Origin: Rhynchopus sp. YZ270_cl-10
Taxonomy: Eukaryota; Euglenozoa; Diplonemea; Diplonemida; Diplonemidae
DNA: 64,000 nucleotides
Direction of reading: 5' to 3'
Assembly (NCBI GenBank): GCA_964035575.1
Contig: OZ037881.1
Span: forward strand, 186,001 to 250,000
Each line of letters opens with the position of its first letter. Positions within the stretch are counted from its first letter, which is position 1. Made by a program: the position numbers and the translations under genes. The notes beneath the pieces were generated by a model. The model was not told where the DNA came from and did not search any database. It saw nothing but the letters and a program-made list of their open reading frames with translations. Shown piece after piece: positions 31,584 through 41,845 of the stretch.

Positions 31584-32917
31584 AAGCACCATATGATTGT
31601 ATTTGCCCTCTCTCTCTGAGCACATATCTTTACCACAAATTGTTATCGTGCAGGGGAACACGCTGAAAAATGGGAATTAATAAATGCAAGACACCTCCGA
31701 CTGACCCCCGCTTACAGTCTATCAGATGAAAGCAAAAAAAAAAAATTGTTTGGTTATAAACATAAAGTCGCCAGCTTTTTAAATGGGAGTTGCTCTCTCG
31801 GATGAAAGCAAAAAAAAATAAATTTAAAAGGGGGGAGTGAAGAGGGACCTCTCGCCAGGCACGTTTTTTTCTCACAAAAAAGAAGGGGTTTTTGAGGGGC
31901 AGTTTCTCTTCCCCTCGAAAACCTCCTAAAAAAAAATTGCGTGCGTGACAGTTTTGTAATATAGGGTTCATACAAAACGGTGTTAGTAACAAAATGAAAA
32001 AGGAACTAATCTTTTTCACCTAACGCAATAACGCCGGATTGTGTGAAGGCTAGACTCATAATAAAAGAAAAATGCTTCGAAGATGGATGCTCTCTCCACA
32101 CGAAAAATAAAATAACAAATTCATTTTCTTTCAAATAAAATTTGAAAGCATTAGGGAAGTGTATAAAAAACAACAACAACCCAAAAATAAAATAAAAAAA
32201 GAGGGGAAAAACAGATAAAATAATGTCAAGTCACAAAGAACAATAAGATATTGCCTACCAGGAAAAATGGCCACGAACATATGGGGGGCAAGAGTGAGGG
32301 AGGAAATGGGAAGGGTGCAGATGTATCGTAGCGACAAAGCAACCTGCCAATAAAAGGTTTGAGTCCAAATACAGCCTCACGACAGTGTACCTTGGTGTAT
32401 GACCAAAAAAACAAAAAACTCGGTGTACAATGAATCAAAAAAGAGAACACGTAAAGGAGTGTAGAGCACCAACAGCACACACTAAAGGTATGTGCATTGC
32501 ACCCCACAACACCTGTATATAAGATATACAGGCAGGCACTTCACCTCTGGGTAGAAGTAGGGAAGCACTTTCCTTAAAGTTCTTTTTTTCAAACAAACAA
32601 AAAAAAGGGAAATATTTTGAAAATGAAAGGTCACACGCCTTGAAAAACAGGCCTCCCGACAGCAAAAGAACATTGGATAGAAACTGCGGTCTCTTTTTTT
32701 TATATCGGGTTTTTGCCCCCAAAAAAAATAATCGAAAAAAAAAGGCCTCAGTTCATCACCTTTATAATGAATCTATAGCAGGTTTCGGAAACACTTTTGG
32801 GCATTTTTTTTCCCTTTTTTGGCCAATCAAAAAGATCTTTCCGAAACCGTGTCTATGATCGAACTAAGAACTCCGAAAACCCCCTTTTTTGGCACAATTT
32901 ATATAAAAAAAACACCC

Positions 32918-34990
32918 TCACTCACCCCTCCGCGGGGTTCCTTGAGGAGAAGGGTGCATCGAGCTTCTAAAGTCATCGTTCACCATGAAGAAAGACCCTG
33001 AAGACCCTTGCGAGCCTTCCCAGATCTGGTCGAGCTTCTGCTCGGAGGTCACCGTTGCGAGGCCACCAGCAGGGATCGGCTCTTCGGGGAACACACAACC
33101 GTCGGTGGAGAGGACTTCGCTTGCATCGGTTCTTTGTGTGTTCAACGCGCTGGCATCGTATACTGGGGGCACCACTCTGGTATTGTGGTTACCCCACTGC
33201 TCGAAAACCGGCGGAGGTCCCAATGTCGGCACCCCACTGCTCACCGTCGAATCCTTCGAGCACACAGACACCGGCATCTGCTTGACCAACTCCTGCAGGG
33301 GCAGCCTCGGCAGCCCAGCCTTCGGTGACGGCGCTGAGGGCGGGATCACCCCCTCCTCACGGTCCTCCAGCAACGATGTGTCCATTTCAACTTCGGCCGA
33401 ATTTTCAACCCCCACCTCCACCATATCCGCCCCGGTAGCCGCACCCAACAGCGCTACCACGTCATCCTCCACGGTAACAACTGTCAGACCAACTGGTCCC
33501 CCCTGCTCTGTTGCATACGACTCTACAGGGATAAACGAGATCTCCTCTTGCGGAGCCTCCGTCTCCGCCACCGGAACCACCTCAGTGTTTTCCTCGACCA
33601 CATCCGCTGTCGTGTCGCCCTCAGGGAGATCGTCCTCAGGAATTTCTACCGGAGAGACTTCATCCACTGCAGTTTCCTCAATCCACGGAGACACCCCCAA
33701 TGCGGTGTGTGGGTGTGCGCCAAGGTTCTCCGCATTCAACCCTTCGGTGCTGTTCTGCACAATAGGAGTGGAGGGCAGATTGGAGAAGGCAAATTGCACA
33801 GGAACGTCCTCAACCACATCCTTCGCAACAGAGGGTGTCTCAGACGCCTTGGGTGAAGCCTCGAGGTCGGTATCATCAGGGAGTGGCGTGGCGGCAGCAA
33901 CCTCTGCGAGTTCTGACCCAGATTCCTTTCTGTATGTAGGAACCTCTTCAATCACCACATCTGCCACCGCAATTTCACGGTCATCTTCGACCACATCCTT
34001 TACAGGATTTGGGCTGGATCTGTCAACCTCAGGGTCTAGTGTTGCTGTGGTTGTAAGACCTTGTGAAGAACCCTGCCACGGCATACCCCGGAACAGCCAT
34101 GGAATGATTCCTGCAGGGGTGTCGCCCTCTTCAAGGTTTGCAATGGGAGGTGTGCCTGCGTCCAATACCACATCCTTCGCGGTGTGAGATGAATCTTCCA
34201 CAACGTCTTTAACAGGGGAGGTGTTGTTGTTGGTTCTGTCAGTTTCCGTTTCCTCTGTTTGGTCAATGCAGGTATCGCCTTCTACGTCGTCTTTGGTGAT
34301 AGGTGAATCGGAGAATGTGTCCTTTGATGTGATAGGTGAGAGAATCGCAGAAGCCTTGAGTTGCAAAGGTTCGGGGAGAGGGTCGTGGTTCCAGTGGTGG
34401 AGGAGATAGGGCTCGGCAGGCTTCGCGATGATGTGGAGGTGTGCAGTCTTGCAGAGGAGCAGGCATTCGAAGAACTCAAGAACAGAGCAGAATGTCACCC
34501 AGTCCTCCGCGTCATCGAGGTACATAGCGCACCATGGAGTCCCAGGTCTGTCCTTTTCATCGCGCGCTGCATCAACGTTGTCACAAATTTGAGAAAAAAA
34601 TACGTCAATATCTTTGAAATCACGCAACAAAAAGTGAAGATGCGCTTGAGGGCCGAGAGGAACCGCACCTCGCGCGCTGATGTTGAGGGCTGCATTTTCA
34701 AACCCGAGACGGAGGTATTCGTCAAACTCCAGAGGGGATTGGAGAGTCACGTAGTCACCGTCACTGTCGTAGTATCCATACCCAGCAGGGCTTGCCCCAA
34801 GGTATTCCTTGACGGCGGTGAAGAGATCTGCAGCATTGCTGCTGCCTCCACCGAAGCAATCCACGGCATACGTCGCCCCACCACGTGGAGACACACTCCC
34901 ACCGCACGCCTCCCGATGCATCCACGACTTTGTAATACTCTGAAACCCTTTCACCTCTCGTGTTATCGTGAGAGGGCGTGACGTCGTCAT
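32918..34990 (-). CDS. Protein with tandem PB1-like domains and repeated DVVED motifs
   Basis: A single exon of 690 residues from the ATG at 34990. Residues 30-105 and about 115-195 look like two PB1-type ubiquitin folds. The OPCA-like acidic stretches YYDSDGDYVTLQSPLEFDEY and MYLDDAEDWVTFCSVLEFFE fit the PB1 pattern of a D-x-D-x-D/E loop followed by an acidic helix. PB1 domains mediate hetero- or homo-oligomer assembly in kinase and autophagy scaffolds. The remaining 480 residues are acidic and disordered and carry about seven copies of a (K/A)DVVED-like motif. No kinase or zinc domain is seen. The start lies just after a pyrimidine-rich tract and CACAG, 105 bp below the stop of the CID gene. 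Calling these PB1 is my reading of a weak pattern. Confidence 0.65.
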   Translation of the reverse strand: MTTSRPLTITREVKGFQSITKSWMHREACGGSVSPRGGATYAVDCFGGGSSNAADLFTAVKEYLGASPAGYGYYDSDGDYVTLQSPLEFDEYLRLGFENAALNISARGAVPLGPQAHLHFLLRDFKDIDVFFSQICDNVDAARDEKDRPGTPWCAMYLDDAEDWVTFCSVLEFFECLLLCKTAHLHIIAKPAEPYLLHHWNHDPLPEPLQLKASAILSPITSKDTFSDSPITKDDVEGDTCIDQTEETETDRTNNNTSPVKDVVEDSSHTAKDVVLDAGTPPIANLEEGDTPAGIIPWLFRGMPWQGSSQGLTTTATLDPEVDRSSPNPVKDVVEDDREIAVADVVIEEVPTYRKESGSELAEVAAATPLPDDTDLEASPKASETPSVAKDVVEDVPVQFAFSNLPSTPIVQNSTEGLNAENLGAHPHTALGVSPWIEETAVDEVSPVEIPEDDLPEGDTTADVVEENTEVVPVAETEAPQEEISFIPVESYATEQGGPVGLTVVTVEDDVVALLGAATGADMVEVGVENSAEVEMDTSLLEDREEGVIPPSAPSPKAGLPRLPLQELVKQMPVSVCSKDSTVSSGVPTLGPPPVFEQWGNHNTRVVPPVYDASALNTQRTDASEVLSTDGCVFPEEPIPAGGLATVTSEQKLDQIWEGSQGSSGSFFMVNDDFRSSMHPSPQGTPRRGE

Positions 34991-35094
34991 TTTGTATGTG
35001 TATCGCTGTGAGAGGGGGTAAGAGGAAGAGGAGGAGGAGGAGGAGGGGGTGGAGGGAGAGGTGTTCGGCATGGGGGGGTTGTTCTCTTTTGTGG

Positions 35095-36894
35095 TTATTT
35101 GGAGGGTGTGGTGCGTGGTTGTTTGGCCTTGGGGCCGGGTGGGTTGCTGCTGGGGTCGCGCGATCGCTGTAGAGGAGAATAGTAATAGGTGTTGCAGAAA
35201 AAGAAAAGCTTGAAAGATTTTAAGGTGATTGCCAATTACGTAAGATTCACCCCTACCTATGGACCTATTGGGCCTCTGAACCGCACGCGATTTGAACAGA
35301 GCAAACAAGAAACAAAGGGTATGTATACCTTGCGTCGCGCTGTAGGTGCATCCTCTCCTACGTCACAGAGCAGCGCTGCTGCGTGGTTTGCCGCTGTGTA
35401 GGCCTTCTCTAGCTCTGGGGGCGAGACCAGGTTGTGGGTTTTCCAGGAGCTCAGAATCTTCATGACTTTCGCGACCTCCTCCTCGTTGCATCCGTTCAGG
35501 TGCCTGCAAGAAGAATGACCAAGAATTAACAAAAAAACGAAGAAACGTAAACCATCAGGCTCTTTGAAGTAAAAGACATACCACTCAAGCAACTGCGAGA
35601 GGTTCTGTTCCCACACCGCGCGCACCCTTCTAGAGGCGTACTCGGACAGACCTGTAAAGGCTGCATACAGGTAAAGCACAGACCGCCTTGCCTCTGGCTG
35701 GCCTGCTCGCAAAAGGGCGTTTTTCCAGGCCTCGTGTATCCAGTAGAAGTGCTGCTGGTGTTTCAATGCGTATTTCTGCATGCGGTCCACGTCAGCCTTG
35801 CCGAGACCGTTCCCCACTACCTTAAGAATGTGTGACTCAAAGCGCGTCGAAATGTCCATCCCTGTGAAAGGGTCTGTCCGCACATCAAACCCCGGCGCAG
35901 ACGCCGCTTCTCTTGCCGGAGGCTGTATTGCCTCCCCCCCGCCCTTCTCTACCTTAGTCTCTTTCTTCGACTCCTCGTCCTCAGCCTTCTGTTCCTGCAC
36001 CTCTCTCTCTTCTATCTCCATCTTCACCTTCTCCTCCACGTTCTCCTTTTCTGTCTCCCCCTCTGTGCCCGCCTTAGGCAATGGTGGTGCCGATATCGGC
36101 AATGTGGGTGGTGACACCAACGGAATGGATGGCATTGTGGGTGCTGCTTCTGCTGCTGCTGCTGCTGTTGCTGTTGCTGCTGCCTCCGCTGCCGCTGCTG
36201 CGGCCACCTTCAGAATATCCCCCACCACACCAGCCAGTACCGCTGCCGCCACAGTGACCACACCCCGCACGTCCTCCTCGTCTGCGAGCGGGAAGGGAAT
36301 ATAATTCGCACTGTTCTCCACCCTGCGCCTCACCTTCTGCAGCAGTGCAAGGCGTGCCTGCAGCACCCCCCTTTGCCGTGTCAGCGCACGGCTCACACCG
36401 CGTACCCTTTGCGCCGCCTCATCACTCTCCTGCGCAGCCGTCGCCTCCGGCTGCACCACCTGCACTACCTGCACAGCCTGCACAGGAACTGTCGGGGCGG
36501 AAGAATAGCCGGTTGGTGCATACCCTCCGAACTGTTGTCCCCACGACGCACGAACTGGCACCTGCTGGTACTGTACTGGGACTGTCTGGGGGAAGTTCAC
36601 GTACACACCGCCCTGCACTTCGCCTTCCGTGAATGCGTAGGGGTTCTGCCCGGTAGCAGTCGTCGCGACTGCTGTGACCGAAGGGTGCACAACGTACTGA
36701 CCTGCCATAGCGACTGCAGCCACTGGAGGATGTGCCGGTGGCATGTTGTTGTACTGCCCTTCATAACGGCGTGGGGTGGCGGTGGGGGTGGCAGTGGCGG
36801 GCGCAGGCCTGTTGTTGTTGTTCGCATCCGAAGCAACAAATGCATGCACCGCAGTAGGTGGAGGCGCTCTTCCGTATGTGTACATTTGTGCCAT
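35095..36894 (-). CDS. CID-domain protein (RNA polymerase II CTD-interacting), three exons
   Basis: Exons 36894-35582, 35503-35329 and 35166-35095 join in frame to 519 residues. The first intron is 78 bp and free of stops, so it could be mistaken for coding, but GTATGT...TTGCAG and the protein family support splicing. Residues 1-150 are Ala/Pro/Gln-rich, 230-250 an Ala-rich helix and 280-320 strongly acidic-basic. Residues 352-480 form a CID fold (FESHILKVVGNGLG, RRSVLYLYAAF, VMKILSSWKTHNLVSP), as in RPRD1, SCAF8 and Pcf11, which bind phosphorylated Pol II CTD during elongation and termination. The last exon supplies a basic tail (RSRDPSSNPPGPKAKQPR) resembling a nuclear localisation signal. 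The exact orthology is unclear. Confidence 0.8.
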
Positions 36895-37331
36895 ATTTTG
36901 AAAAGAAAAAAAATCCCTCCTCCCAAAGGAGGAGGGAGAGCTGGCACAGCAAAAGAAGAAGTGCTTTACTAAGACACCGTGTTGTGAGGGGTGCGGTGTG
37001 TCTCTGTGGGTGGGTTGTGGGAGGGAGGTAGCTTGATAGAATGTAGGGCAGTACAGAGAGGGACTCCCATTTCTAGTCCCTGGTGTCCTCGGTTTGTCCG
37101 ATCGGACAGTGCCGTGATGCTAGCGTTGGATGGATTATGGCTGATGTTGGGGTTGAGGGGGGGATGAACAAAAATGATGTGGGGGAGGAGCTTTTTAATC
37201 GTTGCGGGCAGGGGTGTACAAAATATGGTATAAACATCTAACCCCGTTCTCCCTGTTTGCCGTGCTCTAGCGCCGACTAGCGCCAAAAAATAGCGTATTT
37301 TTTTGCGTATTTTTTCCCCGTCCCCTGTTCC
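36895..37331. other. Intergenic, no gene seen
   Basis: The spacer between the CID gene and GINS3. It contains a small TAGCGCC direct repeat near 37268-37290 and A/T runs. It should hold the CID promoter. The GINS3 stop codon overlaps a CTCAG-GTGAGG sequence that looks like a splice donor, but the protein is full length without a further exon. Confidence 0.45.
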
Positions 37332-37967
37332 TCACCTGAGGTATGGCGGGAGGTTGAACCCATCCTTCTCATTGTAGTGGTATGTCTTGGACCACTTCCG
37401 CTTTGCGTGGCGTTCCTTCCGCGTTGCCTCGAAGAGATGCTTTTCGAGCTCGGGGAGCTTCAGCTTTGTTTCTTCTGAGTCGTGGCCGGAGACTTCGCTG
37501 GAGCGCATGACGTCGGACATGCGTGCAATGAAGACGTCCATTGCTGCCTTTTTGAGGATATTACTGTCTTCAGCGCGTGGAAGCGAGTCTGACACGGAGT
37601 GTGCAAACTCATAGTAGTAGGGTGTGGCCTGGCGAGAGAGGTCAACGTCGAAGGGATGTGACATCAGCTTGTCGAGGAACTGTCGGTCAAAGAACCGTGG
37701 TACCGACACCTGTGCATGCGCCCCACGGAGCAGCGGTGCCGCCACCCACAACGGCAGCGACAGGAACGTCCCCGACGCCAGGTCGTTCCCCTCGTCCTCG
37801 CTGTCCTCCGAGCGGTCGTCCTGCTGTGCGACAGTGTCCTGCTCCTCGCAGGCACCTGCCTGCTTCATCCATTTCATGTTGTACAACGGCACCTGCACCT
37901 TCACAATGACCCGCTCATCCTCACTAAGCATTTTGTCGGTATTAAAGTAGTCATGTTCGCGCTCCAT
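37332..37967 (-). CDS. GINS3: GINS complex subunit Psf3
   Basis: 211 residues from the ATG at 37967; human Psf3 is 216. The N-terminus YFNTDKMLSEDERV matches the Psf3 signature of an aromatic residue, then DD-like, L and ER. Next comes SLPLWVAAPL (GTKLELPLWL in animals), then a YYYEFAHSVSDSL helix and the A-domain helical bundle. GINS is the tetramer (Sld5, Psf1-3) that binds Mcm2-7 and Cdc45 to form the replicative CMG helicase. An acidic insert at about 40-55 is species-specific. A consensus acceptor (TTTTTCATTCCACAG) ends 2 bp before the ATG, so a spliced or trans-spliced leader is plausible. The open frame continues upstream without an ATG. Confidence 0.85.
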   Translation of the reverse strand: MEREHDYFNTDKMLSEDERVIVKVQVPLYNMKWMKQAGACEEQDTVAQQDDRSEDSEDEGNDLASGTFLSLPLWVAAPLLRGAHAQVSVPRFFDRQFLDKLMSHPFDVDLSRQATPYYYEFAHSVSDSLPRAEDSNILKKAAMDVFIARMSDVMRSSEVSGHDSEETKLKLPELEKHLFEATRKERHAKRKWSKTYHYNEKDGFNLPPYLR

Positions 37968-38391
37968 TGCTGTGGAATGAAAAATGTGGAGAAATAAAAG
38001 TAAGATGAACCTCTCCGACTCAGACTTCCCTGATTTCGGCGGAAAGTGGGGGTGCACCTTTTGGATGATGACTGCTGGGAAGAATTCGGCAGGCACGTGG
38101 CGGTAGAAGCCACCAAACTGCTCATGGACGGAGGCCCGATCGGCTTCTGGGTTGAAAAGGGGAAGATGTTGTTCTCAACTCAACATTCTGTCGTAAGGAC
38201 GCCGGAACAACACTAGGATGGGAGTGTGATGCTAAGTCAGTTAGAAGAATCCTCAGAGGATGTGATATGCACGCAAAGTGTCGGTGCAGGCCGTATAGGC
38301 AAATCGTGAATGTCGGCAAAGATGTGGGTTTTCGTGCCCAGTCAGTTTATTGAGGTGTGTGTGTGTATGTGTGTGTGTTTAATAACTAGTA

Positions 38392-38419
38392 GGGGTAATT
38401 CTTGCTCAGAATATGGCCC
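38392..38419. repeat. Intronic repeat, copy 2
   Basis: The core GGTAATTCTTGCTCAGAAT lies about 425 bp upstream of the GINS3 start, in the same orientation relative to the minus-strand gene as the two copies that lie in proven introns. This suggests the GINS3 transcript also has an upstream intron here. Confidence 0.7.
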
Positions 38420-38450
38420 CAATGTGCGTGTGTGTGTGTGTTGGGGTGGG

Positions 38451-38650
38451 TGTGTGTTGCGGATCAGCTCCCATAATCCTATTTAGCATTATTTCAGACA
38501 CGCCTCGCTTTTGCCAGTACACAGCCTTCCCAGAGCAAGGGGCAAGGGATGAACCCCCTGGCCACGCTAGGTGCGCTGCAGTGGTGTTTCAGCGCGAGGA
38601 CCTTTTGAAAGGAGCCTGGTGCGTTAAGTTGTGCATCATGTCCGCAGAGG
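38451..38650. repeat. 200-bp direct repeat, copy 1
   Basis: Nearly identical to 38977-39176, with about five single-base differences by eye. It begins TGTGTGTTGCGGATCAGC and ends near ATCATGTCCGC. The plus-strand frame is open in both copies, but most differences change the amino acid, so the frame is probably not a gene. Confidence 0.9.
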
Positions 38651-38976
38651 GGGGTGAAGTGAAGTAAACTCAAAAAAGAAAAGCTTCGTATACCTTCAAA
38701 TCAAGAGAAAGTACAAAGACGTTCTATTCAGATACATCTCCAAATCTCCAAAAAAAAGAACAGAAAATATCGCAAATCCGTATCCATTGCATGCTCAGAG
38801 GCATCTCACACGGAGCAGTACCCCCTTGTGGAGTGCCGTGTGGTCACATGCCTCAGTTCTATGCAAGAAAGGAATAGGTTAATTGTCAAACCGACGAGAG
38901 TGCTGTTTTCTCTGAATCCGATGTAAGGAGGGGGAGGGAGGGGCTGGTTATTGTGTGTCTCTCTCTCGTCTCTCGT

Positions 38977-39176
38977 TGTGTGTTGCGGATCAGCTCCCAT
39001 AATCCTATTTAGCATTATTTCAGACACGCCTCGCTTTTGCCAGTGCACAGCCTTCCCAGAGCAAGGGGCAAGGGATGAACCCCTTGGCCACGCTGGGTAC
39101 GCTGCAGTGGTGTTTCAGCGCGAGGACCTTTTGAAAGGAGCCTGGTGCGTTAAGTTGTGCATCATGTCCGCGGAGA
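38977..39176. repeat. 200-bp direct repeat, copy 2
   Basis: The second copy of the sequence at 38451-38650, 526 bp downstream in the same orientation. The two copies are separated by unique A-rich DNA. No terminal repeats or target duplications are visible, so a local duplication is more likely than transposition. Confidence 0.9.
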
Positions 39177-39778
39177 GAGAGAGAAGGAGAGGTGAATGAA
39201 GAGCTGTAGAGGTAGGTGTAACAACAGGAAAAAAAGGTACTGTTTAGATGAACCTAAGCTTCTCATGTGCGTCACGTTCTTACTTTTGACAGAGAAGAGA
39301 AGAAAGGAGTCTTAGTAGAAGTGCTCATCAAAAAGTGGTGAAACACATTTAAGGAAAAGAGGGATTGTTGAAAGGATGAACGAGAAAGGAACTCAGATTG
39401 AGCAAAAAAAAATATAAAAAAAAAAAGCGAACTTTTGTTTTGTGCCCTATCCTAGAGATAAAGGATCCGGAGGTTAAAGGGGGGGTTTTGACCAACAAAA
39501 AAAAAGAGTTCCTTTTTTTTTTGTGTGGGTAAACGAATCAGAGCGCGTATTTCCATTTTTGTTGTGCTTTTTTTTGTTGTATACGTCATTTGTCACCACA
39601 CGCCCACTGTACCGCGCAAAAAACCTTGTCAAGGAGCTACATAGCCAAAAAAGAACACACGCACAGTGCGGTATATCGGATATCGCGACCATACACACAC
39701 TCTGTGCGAGAAGAAGGAAATAAGGGTGCTTTACACAAATATCGAAAATTCACATCCACGCTTTTAAGAAAAAAGTCT

Positions 39779-41155
39779 TTAACCCTTTAGACCCCAGATA
39801 CCCATATATGGGTAGCAGAATGGCGCCATACAATTAGGAATATTCTACTCAAAATGGGAAAAACATTTTTTATATTTTGAAAGATTTTGCGCCGATCTTT
39901 CAAAAGAAGCAAGAATCGAAAAGTTTTGTGCATCTAATATTTTTTTGGATGCTGGGGGGAAAGCGGAGCTGCCACGGAAAATCATGTTTTTTGACCAACA
40001 CCCCCTGAAATAACCCTCCTAATACCACTAGGCTATTACTGGGGTTCTACTCAGTTTCAGAAAAACATTTTTTTATATTTTGAAAGATTTTTCACCGATC
40101 TTTCAAAATACGCCATCTAAGAACACTTTTATGCATCTGAGTTTTCCTTGGATGCCGGGGAGCGTGGAAAAGTACGAAAAAAGGGTCACTTTTCAGAGTC
40201 TCCATGTGATCAAAAATTTTCTACTCGTTTTCGTGAAAACACTTTTTTTGTGTGGAAAGATTTCGTTCACATCTTTCAAAATACGCAAAAATCGAAAACT
40301 TTTATGCATCTGTGATTTCCTCGGATTTTAGTGAGATTTTACCACCAAAATCACGGGGTGTACGTTGCTAAGGTCGTAAGGCTAGTAGGGTTGATAAGTA
40401 GGGTTCTACTCATTTTCGTGAAAAGATTTTTACATATTTGGAAAGATTTGATGTCAAATCTGTCAAAAGAAGCAAGAATCGAAAACTTTTGTGCATCTGA
40501 GTGCACTTTGGAAGTCCATGAGGACCGCCACCAAAATCACTGTTTTTCTGACTATCCTTTGCCTTATTCCCACCCAAAACACACTAGAAGCCGGGTTTTC
40601 ACTATTTTTTCGTATTTTAGGGTGATTTTTTTGTGAATTTTCGGCTCACAGGGTCGTTCTGACCCATTCTGGGGGTGTTTCGGGCCTGTAGATGCCAAAA
40701 AACGTGAAAAAATCGCCTTTTTACGTTATGTAGTGGTGTTTCAGTGTAAATCGTTAGGGAAATCGATTTTTAGACATGCTGCTAACAGAGCTACACTCAT
40801 CTAAGTTGGGTTCTACTAGGACTTTTTGCTCGATTTTTTTTTCTTTGAAAAGATTTTGTGGCGAATCTTTCAAATAACGCCATTTTCGGACAGCAATAAT
40901 TTACGGGTATTCCCTCGCTCTGCTGGACGAGTAAAAAACCGAAAGGCGGATTTTATGCTTACCTCATTTTGAGGGGAATATTTTTTTTCAAAAAAAAACT
41001 TAAAAAAATGGAATTGGAAGCTGTGTTCAAAATCTTTCAATTGCGGCCAGGTACGATCAAAAATTTGCATCGGGGGTCCCTTTACCGGTTGGAGAGCCCA
41101 AAAAACCAAAACTCAAAAGTGGGTCGAAAAAACGGCTTGGGGTCTAAAGGGTTAA
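39779..41155. mobile_element. piggyBac-like non-autonomous element, 1.37 kb
   Basis: The element spans 39783-41151. It begins CCCTTTAGACCCCA, ends with the exact complement, and is flanked on both sides by TTAA (39779-39782 and 41152-41155). TTAA targets and CCY-starting termini are the signature of piggyBac. A 16-bp palindrome TACCCATATATGGGTA sits just inside the left end. The interior is non-coding and made of about five diverged units, roughly 180 bp apart for the first four, each with a palindromic GAAAGATTT...ATCTTTC core and CTTTTRTGCATCTG. No transposase is present, so it depends on one supplied elsewhere. Confidence 0.8.
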
Positions 41156-41845
41156 AATTCCGTTTTTTGAAAACGGGGAAGAGGAAATGGGGAGGGGGGA
41201 GGAGGAGGACAATTGCATGGCGGTTAAGTTAGCCACCTTTTCGTTTACATCTGTTCGCGCATCTTGGACACAATGTCGCTGTGCATTTCTCATCAAAACC
41301 AAAGCCTCGCGTGTTTACTCACCTTAAAAAAAAAAACACTCGTGTATACGTCCTCCTAGTAACTTCCGTTCGACCGTGAAATGCTTTGAAAATAAAGCAA
41401 AAAAAAATAACCGCAGTTTGTACACCCGAGAATGTTGAATTATTCCACTGTTATCTTTTTTTTTTTTGCAAAGCAATATACCCTTAAAAGATGCGAGGGA
41501 AAAGCGGAGGGGGAAAAAGCGGTACTACGACACCTGGGGTAATTAATCAAAAACTTAAATATTGTCTAAAAAATGAAGCAGAGATTTATAGAAAAGAAAA
41601 GGAATGCAATAAAAGACCCCCTTAATTACCACTTATCCCCTCCTCCCCGCCCCCTTTTTTTGTAGCACATATGACCCCTTATTTTTTTTTTTTACCCCAT
41701 TCTTTTCTCGTCTCTGTGACTCTTTTGTTGGAACACATCCGTTAAAAAAAAAACACAGTAAAAATCATCACACGTGAGAGAGAAAAGAGAGCAACACATC
41801 AACAAACATATGGGTGGGTGGGGGGGAGGGGATGGGATGGAGTCA
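41156..41845. other. Intergenic, no gene seen
   Basis: The spacer between the piggyBac-like element and the end of the V-ATPase D gene. It is rich in A and T runs, with no coding frame or repeat ends recognised. Confidence 0.5.

Larger units (their letters stand above)
29344..32917. other. Gene-free stretch of about 3.6 kb with palindromic repeats
   Basis: No coding frame with domain content. Visible are two copies of the GTTGA(A/C)AGTGCAAAACG repeat (about 29885 and 29976), stem-loop repeats near 30247 and 30501-30535, two large palindromes (30714-30849 and about 31314-31424) and a GACAGGTCGC minisatellite (31478-31583). The remainder is A/T-rich. Promoter elements of the NSMAF gene should lie just above 29344. 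Confidence 0.6.
37968..39778. other. Intergenic with repeats and a 200-bp duplication
   Basis: Directly above GINS3 lies a probable leader intron with a copy of the GATGAACC repeat (about 38000-38020) and an open stretch 38050-38150 of unknown role. It is followed by the third copy of the intronic repeat (38392-38419), a (GT)n tract, and two direct copies of a 200-bp sequence. A further stem-loop repeat lies near 39245. No gene is supported. Confidence 0.5.

Noticed and set aside
38050-38150. Upstream coding exon of GINS3
   Set aside because: Open and protein-like, but joining through the acceptor at 37970 is out of frame with GINS3, and no ATG precedes it; kept as a possible leader exon only.
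38413-39199. Two related plus-strand small proteins
   Set aside because: The frames are shared because the DNA is duplicated; differences are mostly nonsynonymous and there is no family match.
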